Under the pieces are notes generated by a model. The model saw only the letters and a program-made list of their open reading frames with translations, made no database searches and was not told the origin of the DNA. From an uncultured Saprospiraceae bacterium (lineage in GTDB: Bacteria > Bacteroidota > Bacteroidia > Chitinophagales > Saprospiraceae): 64,000 bases of DNA. The position numbers and the translations under genes were made by a program. The stretch's first letter is position 1; every line of letters begins with the position of its first letter. The stretch lies in contig CALEYL010000074.1 of NCBI GenBank assembly GCA_937926205.1, forward strand, positions 124,001-188,000. The letters run 5' to 3'. Shown here in pieces: positions 27,206-35,919 of this stretch.

Positions 27206-28813
27206 TTATTTCCAGATGCTTTTCAATGGATAAATCATCCCGCCCGACAGCTCAACAGCTCCGCCTTCTGCAAATAATTTGACTTGGGTAAAATCTTTGC
27301 CGGGGAAGAAAATTTCAGTCATTACAGTCGCGCCTCCGTCTGCAAAAAGCTCAACAGAAGCGACATCGAAAAACAAGTGCATCCGCAGCGTTTTTCCTTT
27401 GGAAAAACGGGGTGCGAAACTGACTTTCGGCGCAAATTTTTCAGAAAAAGAAAGATCGCCCGACTGGGTGCGGTCGCTGAAATACTTCCCCGTTGAAGCA
27501 TCGTAGCCGATTCTGTAGCGTTCGCCGTTGGTATTGGAAAGCTCTACCCCGAAGCTTCCCGATGCGCCATCAGGCAGGGCAAATTCCAGTTCCATTTCCG
27601 AAAGCGTTGGGGAGAAACCAAGCTGCCCGGTCAGGTCGAGCGGCGCAGAAAGCGCGGTTTCTTTAAGTTGGAAAGGTTTGCCGCGCAGGGCTTGTAATTC
27701 TGCTGCCGGCTGGGAGAAAAGGAGGTAACTTTCTTCCGTCTTTTTCAAAAGCAGGACCCGGGGCAGGGTCATTGCATTGCGCCAGATTTCAGTTGGTACG
27801 ATGTTGGCATACTCCCAGTTGCTCATCCATCCGATGAGCAAACGACGGCCATCTTCCTTTGGAACGTCTGACCAGGTCACTCCAGCGTAATTGTCCTTAC
27901 CCCAGTCCATCCAGGCTGCTTTGCCGGATTGCACGGTTGGGGCAAAACCAATATCCATCGCAAAGTCTTTCCCATTGAAATCTCCTACGAAATACTGCGT
28001 AGCCGAACCGTCGTTTGGCCCGCCCGGGTTAATGTTGACGAGGAGTACCCACTTCGTGTCATCGGTACCATCCACGGCCATTTGGAAAAGATCAGGACAC
28101 TCCCATACCCCATTATGTGAGCCAAATTGCTTTCCAAATTCACTGAGTTTGGTCCAATTTTTCAGGTCAGGCGCGCCCCAAAATTCCACGTGATCGCCAA
28201 CAGCCAGCACCACGACCCATTGTTTCGAGGCTTCGTGCCAGGCGATTTTCGGGTCACGAATATCCCGAACACCACCAGGATTCGGCAACACAGGGTTGCG
28301 GTCGTATTTCGTCCAGGTGCGCCCGCGATCAAGGCTCCAGGCAATGGCCTGTGATTCGTGATCGTTACCACCCGCTTTTTCTTTAGCCATGTCGTGGTAG
28401 GTAAACATCGCAACAAGTGGCGGCTGGCCGTCCTTGCCAAAACCCGAAGTATTGTTCCAATCTACCGCTGCAGAGCCAGAAAAAATATAGCCCAGAGAAT
28501 CAGGATAAATGGCAATGGGCAAATTCTCCCAATGCGTCAGGTCTTTGCTGACGGCGTGCGCCCAGTGCATAGGGCCCCATACAGAGGAGTCAGGATAGTG
28601 CTGGTAAAAAAGATGGTATTCACCATCGAAATACACCATCCCATTTGGGTCGTTGGTCCACTTTTCTTTTGGAGAATAGTGAAACTGGGGCCGGTGAGGC
28701 TCCGAATAAGCAGCCATTCCAGCCGTAGTTTGCGTCTTGTCGTGCGCTGCTTCCTGTTGACAGGAAACCAGCACCGCAGCAATAAAAAGGAAGCTCAAAA
28801 TCAGGTTTTTCAT
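27206..28813 (-). CDS. GH32 levanase/fructanase lipoprotein
   Basis: 535-aa GH32 enzyme (five-bladed propeller plus C-terminal beta-sandwich) cleaving beta-fructosyl bonds of levan, inulin or sucrose. C18 in VLVSCQQ is a lipobox cysteine, suggesting a membrane-anchored enzyme. The three catalytic acids are present: nucleophile D55 in WTNDPNG, the transition-state aspartate near 187 in IRDPKIAWHE, and acid/base E near 237 in VWECPDLF. The first motif reads W-T-NDPNG where the family usually has W-M-NDPNG. Exo or endo action cannot be decided. It sits between fructokinase and susC. A decayed paralogue lies 10 kb away. Confidence 0.94.
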   Translation of the reverse strand: MKNLILSFLFIAAVLVSCQQEAAHDKTQTTAGMAAYSEPHRPQFHYSPKEKWTNDPNGMVYFDGEYHLFYQHYPDSSVWGPMHWAHAVSKDLTHWENLPIAIYPDSLGYIFSGSAAVDWNNTSGFGKDGQPPLVAMFTYHDMAKEKAGGNDHESQAIAWSLDRGRTWTKYDRNPVLPNPGGVRDIRDPKIAWHEASKQWVVVLAVGDHVEFWGAPDLKNWTKLSEFGKQFGSHNGVWECPDLFQMAVDGTDDTKWVLLVNINPGGPNDGSATQYFVGDFNGKDFAMDIGFAPTVQSGKAAWMDWGKDNYAGVTWSDVPKEDGRRLLIGWMSNWEYANIVPTEIWRNAMTLPRVLLLKKTEESYLLFSQPAAELQALRGKPFQLKETALSAPLDLTGQLGFSPTLSEMELEFALPDGASGSFGVELSNTNGERYRIGYDASTGKYFSDRTQSGDLSFSEKFAPKVSFAPRFSKGKTLRMHLFFDVASVELFADGGATVMTEIFFPGKDFTQVKLFAEGGAVELSGGMIYPLKSIWK

Positions 28814-28947
28814 CTGCTAAAATATTTCTGATGATAAATGAATGGTGTGACCATCCGGGGCAAATTCCCCGGTGATTCCACCGCGATGTCAGAGATGTTG
28901 GTGTATTTTTTATGGTTTTAAACGCGTCGGAATTTCACGAACCGGCG

Positions 28948-29832
28948 TTAAGTCTTTCCAAAAGTCAGTAATTCGGCCAGTGAATAATTGGGCGTCGCCC
29001 CTTTCTTTGATGCAACAAAAGCGCCGGCAAGGCAGGCAAATTCAAGGCAATCCTCAGCTGGCGAGCCTGTAAGCGTTTTGCTGAGGAAGGCTCCAAAAAA
29101 AGCATCGCCACTGCCAATCGTATCCTGTACCTTCACGTTGAAGGCTTTTTGGGCGTAATAGCCGTAGTCGTTGAGTAAGGAAGCGCCGTGTGCACCTTTT
29201 GTTACAATGATCGTTCCGAGTTTAAATTTTTCCTTCAAAAATTCCATTTGCGCACGCTCTTCGTCTATGTTTGCCCAAAAGGCAGCCAGCAAGGAAAGTT
29301 CCTCGTCATTCATTTTCACGATATCGGATTGAGACAACAACAGTTCCAGTAAGTTTTTACTAAAAAAAGGTGGGCGCAGATTCACATCGAGTACCCGTAA
29401 AGTAGCGACATCGAGTAGTTCCAACAGGGTACGGCGCGTGCGCTCATTCCGGCAAGAAAGGCTGCCGAAAACCAGGGCTTCCGCTTCTCTCACCGTATCG
29501 GTCATTTCATTATCTGGGTGAATAAAATCCCAGGCAGAAGGCTGAACAATGTCGTAAGTGGGCGAGCCTTTCTCATCCAGCACCACATTCACAATACCTG
29601 TGGGAAAAGTAGGATCAGTTTGAACCAGTTTTGTAGAAATGCCTTTGTCGTCCAGAAAAGCCACGAGTTCCCGACCAAGTTCGTCGTCGCCAATACGGCT
29701 AATCATATGTGAACGCAATCCCAGCTGATTCACGTGGAAAGCGACATTCATGGGTGCTCCCCCGGCAATTTTACCGGTGGGCAACACGTCCCAAAGGACT
29801 TCTCCAAAGCAAATAATGGCCGGGGTGCGCAT
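28948..29832 (-). CDS. PfkB-family fructokinase
   Basis: 294-aa ribokinase-family sugar kinase. The N-terminal signature is IAGGAPMNVAFHVNQLG. The C-terminal one is QDTIGSGDAFFGAFLS, with the anion-hole glycines and the catalytic aspartate near residue 243. In the context of a GH32 enzyme and an inner-membrane sugar porter it most plausibly makes fructose-6-phosphate. A 134-bp gap to the GH32 gene contains a small CCGGGG/CCCCGG hairpin (28855-28872). Confidence 0.9.
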   Translation of the reverse strand: MRTPAIICFGEVLWDVLPTGKIAGGAPMNVAFHVNQLGLRSHMISRIGDDELGRELVAFLDDKGISTKLVQTDPTFPTGIVNVVLDEKGSPTYDIVQPSAWDFIHPDNEMTDTVREAEALVFGSLSCRNERTRRTLLELLDVATLRVLDVNLRPPFFSKNLLELLLSQSDIVKMNDEELSLLAAFWANIDEERAQMEFLKEKFKLGTIIVTKGAHGASLLNDYGYYAQKAFNVKVQDTIGSGDAFFGAFLSKTLTGSPAEDCLEFACLAGAFVASKKGATPNYSLAELLTFGKT

Positions 29833-30030
29833 GTGGAATTGGTTAAGAAATGGAGCCCGGATGGTGTAATAAAAGGCAAAGCATGCCCCTTTGCGCAGGA
29901 CAAGTTTTGCCCCTGCATGTTACCACTTACACTACCCGAAGCTCCGTTATGGAAATTGCATGAAACTTCTTCTCTCCGGTATATTCAGTCTTGTTAAAAT
30001 CACTAATTCAGTGTACTTCAGCTGCAGTCG

Positions 30031-31362
30031 TCAACTTGCTACTGCTGCCAGTCGGCTTTCCATATCTTCCAGCGAAATGCCTTTGGTTTCGGGCATCATT
30101 CGCCAGACAAAAATCAATTGCAACACCATCATAAAAGCAAAAAAGGCAAAGACCGGAGCAGCGCCGATGCTGATGAACAGCGAAGGCACAACAGACGGTA
30201 TGGCAGCTGCCAGCACCCAGTGTACAGAGCAGCCAAACGCCTGGCCCTTTGCCCGCAAATGGTTGGGAAAAATCTCTGAAATAAATACCCAGATCACTGT
30301 GCCCTGCCCAATGGCATGAGACGCAATGAAAAGGAAAAGGAAGATCGGTACGGTCATGCCCTGTATGCCCATCACCAAAGCGCCGGCGACCAGAGAAAGC
30401 GACAAAATGTAACCGACAGAGCCAATGTACATGAGCTGTTTGCGACCGAAACGGTCAATCATCGACAAGCCAACCAAGGTAAAAATGAGGTTGGTGGCTC
30501 CAATACCGATGCTGCTTAAAAGCGCCGAACTTTTTTCCAGGCCTGCAATCTCGAAGATGCGGGGTGCGTAGTACAAAAAGGCGTTTATTCCTGAAAACTG
30601 ATTGAAAAAAGCGATCAAAAAAGCCAGTATCAAAGGGAAGCGGTATTTCTGACTGAAGATCGTTTCGGTTTTATCGGCAGCGCCATGATCAGAGTGAATA
30701 GCCTGTATTTCGGCATCCACGTCCATGTACGGGTCAATCAGGAGCAGCGTTTTCGAAGCAGCCTCCGTGTCATTTTTCTTGACCAACAACCACCTCGGAC
30801 TTTCAGGCACCGTGAGCACCATAAGGGTGTACAAAAAAGCAGGGATCGCTTCCACACCCACCATCCAACGCCAGGCGTTTTCGCCGATACCGCTTAGCAG
30901 GTAGTTGGATAAGAATGCGATTAAGATCCCAAAAACGATGTTGAACTGGTACAGCGCCACCAATCTCCCCCTGTTTTTAGGCGGAGCAATTTCAGAAACG
31001 TAAGCAGGTGCGGCAATGGTGGAAGCGCCTACAGCCAGGCCGCCCAGAAACCGAAAAAAAGCAAAAGTCCAGGGGTCGCTCGCCAGGCCTGAACCAATCG
31101 CTGAAACAAAGAAAAAGACGCCAATCCAAAACAAAGTCTTTTTGCGCCCGAGGGTGTCTGTCGGAATGTTTCCAAACATCGCTCCGATGACTGTTCCCCA
31201 AAGTGCAGAGGACATCACAACAACGCCATGAAAAAAAGCGCCTTTTGCCCACAGTGCCTGTAACGGTAAATCAGCCCCCGAAATAACGACTGTGTCAAAC
31301 CCAAACAGAAATCCTGCTAAGGCAACCGTGATAGACCAAAAGAAGATTTTGCGGTGATTCAT
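30031..31362 (-). CDS. MFS sugar:proton symporter (probable fructose importer)
   Basis: 443-aa, 12-segment sugar porter of the major facilitator superfamily. Motifs seen: FGFDTVVISGA in the first helix, the loop motif DTLGRKK, RFLGGLAVGASTIAAPAYVS, EIAPPKNRGRLVALYQ, PESPRWLL at the central loop, DRFGRKQL in the second half, and PETKG at the C-terminus. It would carry released fructose across the inner membrane, completing the path SusC/D - GH32 - importer - fructokinase. It is the first gene after the candidate promoter at 31383. Confidence 0.92.
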   Translation of the reverse strand: MNHRKIFFWSITVALAGFLFGFDTVVISGADLPLQALWAKGAFFHGVVVMSSALWGTVIGAMFGNIPTDTLGRKKTLFWIGVFFFVSAIGSGLASDPWTFAFFRFLGGLAVGASTIAAPAYVSEIAPPKNRGRLVALYQFNIVFGILIAFLSNYLLSGIGENAWRWMVGVEAIPAFLYTLMVLTVPESPRWLLVKKNDTEAASKTLLLIDPYMDVDAEIQAIHSDHGAADKTETIFSQKYRFPLILAFLIAFFNQFSGINAFLYYAPRIFEIAGLEKSSALLSSIGIGATNLIFTLVGLSMIDRFGRKQLMYIGSVGYILSLSLVAGALVMGIQGMTVPIFLFLFIASHAIGQGTVIWVFISEIFPNHLRAKGQAFGCSVHWVLAAAIPSVVPSLFISIGAAPVFAFFAFMMVLQLIFVWRMMPETKGISLEDMESRLAAVAS

Positions 31363-31382
31363 GTTTTCGATTATTTGTACCG

Positions 31383-31390
31383 CAAAACTA
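31383..31390 (-). promoter_or_regulatory. -7 element (TAGTTTTG) of the fructan operon
   Basis: TAGTTTTG on the minus strand, 21 bp before the ATG of the MFS gene at 31362. It is the only good -7 match I found between the sensor gene and susD, so the MFS-fructokinase-GH32-SusC-SusD genes may start here. Confidence 0.5.
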
Positions 31391-31448
31391 CAAAAAGACA
31401 GAAAAGACAGGGTTTAACTATTCTTTCAAATTCTTTTAATTTTGATGC

Positions 31449-31463
31449 ATGTTGAAACAACAT
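31449..31463. promoter_or_regulatory. Palindrome ATGTTGAAACAACAT, candidate operator of the fructan sensor
   Basis: Two 6-bp arms separated by AAA, centred about 65-70 bp upstream of the -7 element of the fructan operon. That position suits activation by the AraC-type output domain of the neighbouring hybrid sensor. The assignment is inference. Confidence 0.35.
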
Positions 31464-31552
31464 CATAAGTAATTAATAACCAACAATGTAGACTTATTGT
31501 AAAAAAGACAAGATGGTAGGCGTTCCTTTAAAATTGTTGCAAGTGCTTTAAT

Positions 31553-34357
31553 TTATGTTGCGTCAGGCCCATCGTTTTTTTCCAAAGAAAGTTTCCTGAA
31601 CTGCGAAGGAACCATATCGTACTTCGACCGGAACACAGTTGAAAAGTAATCGGGAGCAGAATAACCCACCATATAAGCGATTTCAGCCACCGACAATTTG
31701 CCTTCCATTAACAATTCTTCTGCTTTTTTCAACCGCACTCCCTGGATATAATCACTGATGCTTTCACCGAGCAACGCGACCACTTTGCGGTATAGTTGGG
31801 ATCGGGACAAACCAAATTCCTGGCAAAGGTCGGAAACCTGAAAATCTTGCTGCCCATAATGTTCTTCAATATAAACCGTGAACTTATGGAGAAAATCACG
31901 GTCAACCGGGTTCGTGCTTTCGGGCAGCCTAACATCTCGCTGTGGCGCAGAGAAAGTAACCAGGCTACTGCCATAGCTCTCCCTCAGCACCTGTCTGTTC
32001 ATCAACAGCGATCGGATCTTTGCCAGTAAAAAATGGATATTAAAAGGCTTTATTACATAAGAGTCGGCGCCTGTTTCTGTCCCTTCGATTTGCTGCTCCA
32101 CTGTACTTCGGGCAGAAAGAAGCACGACAGGAATGTGTGAGGTGCGAAGATCGGATTTGAGTGTTCGGGTAATTTCCAGGCCGTCCAGACCGGGCAGTAT
32201 AACGTCACAAATAATGAGGTCAGGGGTGAAGTCAAAAGCTTTTTGAAGCGCCGTATTGCCATCCATCGCCTGGATGACCTGATAGGTGGCACTGAGCTTC
32301 CTTTTCAGAAAATACTGCAGGTCTTCGTTGTCTTCAATGATTAAAATTTGCCGGGAAGCAGTTGCATTGCCTACAACATTAGATTCTTCCTGCTCTCTTA
32401 CTCCGGGGGCATTTATAAATTCATGGTCACTATCGTGCTGAACTCCGGTCTGCACGACTTGCTCGTCCCGCAGGTATTCCCTGCCTAAAGGCAAGGTTAT
32501 GGTGAAGCGACTGCCCTTATTTTTTGAGCTTTTAACAACAAGGCTCCCACTGTGCAGTTCGACCAGGGATTTTGATAAAGAAAGGCCGAGTCCTGTTCCA
32601 GCTAACTGGCGCTCCTCTCCCTGGTAAAACGGCTCAAAAACATGGGTAACTTCTTCCGCCGTCATGCCCAGTCCATTGTCTTCAACAGCGATATTTACTT
32701 TGTTTTCAAATTCATCGACCGAAATGGTGAGGTAGATTTTTCCGCCGTCAGGAGTAAATTTGAAAGCATTCGAAAACAGGTTGAAGAGTACCTTGTCCAT
32801 CATGTTGACATCAAACCAAACGGATAGCCGCTCAAGCCGGGTAAGCATTTGGAAATCAATATTCCTTTTTTGCGCCGTATTGCCGTAGGTTCCCATAATA
32901 TTCCGGACAAACAGGATAAGGTCGTTCTCGCTTGCCCGAAGCTTCATTTGTGCACTGTCGATTTTCCTGAAATCCATCAACTGGTTCACCAGGCGAAGTA
33001 AACGAAAGGCGTTTTGCCGGATATGGCCGATGCTCTGTTGCATCCCTTTCTCAAGCTTGGGCGAAGGAAGCAATTCTTCAGCGAAGCCAAGAATCAATGT
33101 TAGCGGCGTGCGAAACTCGTGGCTGACATTGGTGAAAAAATCCACCTTGGCCTGTGTAGCCAGGCGCACCTCGTTCGACATTTCAACGAGTTGGCGTTCA
33201 TGCGCTAATATCTCTTCGTTCTTCTGTTCAAGGCTGCGGTTGGCGGCCTGTTTTGCCCGCAGGGATTTCCACAAAAAAGCACCTAACACGAGTACCAGCA
33301 ACAAGCTGGAGAGCAGCACGAAAATATAGACCCGCTGGCTCCTATAAATATTATTTAGCGCTTCAAGACTGCTCAATTGCCTGTCAATGCTATGCTGGAG
33401 GCTTTCCACCTTTTTCATCTGGTTGTGAAGGATGCGGGCGTTGCTGCTATTGATGACGATGGTTTGGAGCGTGGTTTTCTTTTCAAAGGGCAAATGGTTG
33501 AGAATGGCAAGCGCCAATTGGATGGCTTCGCCGCCGCCGGTTGGATAGAGCATGGAAGCGTTCAAGATGCCGTCCTCTACGGCTTGGATACCTCGGCCTG
33601 TGCCGGGTATTCCGTCAATTCCCACAAAAAACATACCCTTGGCCCGGCCTTCCTTTTGGGCAATTTTGTAGGCTGTTTCCGCGAGCAGGTCGGTTTGTCC
33701 AAAGATGATATTTGCATCGGGGTGCTTGCGCAATATTTGGGGCAATAACAGCTCCAAATCGTTAATATCCAGTGGGATTTCTACTTCGTCCACCACTTCA
33801 ATATGGGGAAACAGTGCGAGCCCATCCCTAAAACCCCGGTGCCGCTCCATGGCGGGAGAAATAGTCATCATCATCTGAATCTCAATGGCTTTTGCTGGTT
33901 GGTCGAACTGACTGGCAATGTATCGGGCTGCCGTTTCTCCGACCTCATAATTATCGGCCCCGATGTAGGCGGTGTAAAGGTCTGAATCAGTTTTTCTATC
34001 AATTAAAATAACAGGGATGCCAGCCCGGTAGGCCTCTTGGATGACTGATGTAAGTGGTTTCGACTCGTTGGGAGAAACGATAAGGATGTCGATGCCAAGC
34101 GCCAGCAGCTCCCTGATTTGGCGGATTTGTTTTTCGCTGTCAGTACCTGCTACCCGCATTTCGAAATCCAGTTCGGGGTGGAGGGCCAGTTCCCGGTACA
34201 TTTCGCCGTTCATGACATCCCGCCAGGCATCGTCACAACATTGGGCAAAACCAATACGAAACTTCTTCGTCACAGGCTCCCGTTGGCAGCCAACGGCTCC
34301 ACCCAGCAGTACGATGAGTGCGCAGATCAATGCCTTATTGTTCCAGTATTTACGCAT
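31553..34357 (-). CDS. Hybrid two-component sensor/regulator with sugar-binding-protein sensor domain
   Basis: 934 aa. Order: signal peptide with a cysteine at the cleavage region (LLGGAVGCQRE); a periplasmic type-I sugar-binding-protein domain (about 30-320, IGFAQCCDDAW, DILIVSPNESKPL, FVGIDGIPGTGRG); one membrane helix (about 342-362); HisKA with the phospho-histidine in NVSHEFRTPL (about 414); HATPase (N-box, EDNGLGMTAEE, GTGLGLSLSK); a receiver with the acceptor aspartate in ICDVILPGLDG (about 719); and an AraC-type HTH (about 820-925). This is the layout of the Bacteroides thetaiotaomicron fructose-sensing regulator BT1754, so fructose is the likely ligand. It lies directly upstream of the fructan operon on the same strand. 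Confidence 0.93.
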   Translation of the reverse strand: MRKYWNNKALICALIVLLGGAVGCQREPVTKKFRIGFAQCCDDAWRDVMNGEMYRELALHPELDFEMRVAGTDSEKQIRQIRELLALGIDILIVSPNESKPLTSVIQEAYRAGIPVILIDRKTDSDLYTAYIGADNYEVGETAARYIASQFDQPAKAIEIQMMMTISPAMERHRGFRDGLALFPHIEVVDEVEIPLDINDLELLLPQILRKHPDANIIFGQTDLLAETAYKIAQKEGRAKGMFFVGIDGIPGTGRGIQAVEDGILNASMLYPTGGGEAIQLALAILNHLPFEKKTTLQTIVINSSNARILHNQMKKVESLQHSIDRQLSSLEALNNIYRSQRVYIFVLLSSLLLVLVLGAFLWKSLRAKQAANRSLEQKNEEILAHERQLVEMSNEVRLATQAKVDFFTNVSHEFRTPLTLILGFAEELLPSPKLEKGMQQSIGHIRQNAFRLLRLVNQLMDFRKIDSAQMKLRASENDLILFVRNIMGTYGNTAQKRNIDFQMLTRLERLSVWFDVNMMDKVLFNLFSNAFKFTPDGGKIYLTISVDEFENKVNIAVEDNGLGMTAEEVTHVFEPFYQGEERQLAGTGLGLSLSKSLVELHSGSLVVKSSKNKGSRFTITLPLGREYLRDEQVVQTGVQHDSDHEFINAPGVREQEESNVVGNATASRQILIIEDNEDLQYFLKRKLSATYQVIQAMDGNTALQKAFDFTPDLIICDVILPGLDGLEITRTLKSDLRTSHIPVVLLSARSTVEQQIEGTETGADSYVIKPFNIHFLLAKIRSLLMNRQVLRESYGSSLVTFSAPQRDVRLPESTNPVDRDFLHKFTVYIEEHYGQQDFQVSDLCQEFGLSRSQLYRKVVALLGESISDYIQGVRLKKAEELLMEGKLSVAEIAYMVGYSAPDYFSTVFRSKYDMVPSQFRKLSLEKNDGPDAT

Positions 34358-34389
34358 TTGCCTTCCATTAGGTTGCGGTGTGAAGGTAG

Positions 34390-34397
34390 CAAATTTA
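34390..34397 (-). promoter_or_regulatory. -7 element (TAAATTTG) of the hybrid sensor gene
   Basis: TAAATTTG on the minus strand, 33 bp before the ATG at 34357. The 78-bp gap is shared with divergently transcribed argH, for which TATCTTTA at 34398-34405 (one mismatch to consensus) is the best plus-strand candidate. Confidence 0.5.
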
Positions 34398-34435
34398 TAT
34401 CTTTACCCATTCTCCCCAATACTTAATCTTGCATC

Positions 34436-35756
<1,321 letters not shown>

Positions 35757-35767
<11 letters not shown>

Positions 35768-35862
35768 TGATTTGAAGATGTGGTGATTTGATGATTTGAA
35801 GATGTGGAGATGTGGAGCGGCAAAACAGCCATCAACGGGCAACCTACTGCCGGTAGGCAGGC
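35757..35862. repeat. 8-bp GATTTGAT/GATGTGGA array and CCTACTGCCGGTAGGCAGG palindrome
   Basis: From about 35757 to 35815 the sequence is a run of octamers (GATTTGAT, GATTTGAA, GATGTGGT, GATGTGGA) starting inside the argH stop region. Thirty bases later a palindrome around CTGCCGG (35843-35861) resembles the CCTGCC elements near 12.2 and 47.7 kb. Confidence 0.6.
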
Positions 35863-35882
35863 GATCAACGAACAAAATCGCT

Positions 35883-35890
35883 TACCTTTG
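35883..35890 (+). promoter_or_regulatory. -7 element (TACCTTTG) of the STAND NTPase gene
   Basis: Perfect TAnnTTTG match. Transcription would begin around 35897, favouring the ATG at 35920 over the GTG at 35905 as start codon. Confidence 0.6.
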
Positions 35891-35919
35891 CAGGAACGAC
35901 TTTAGTGCATTACAAACCG

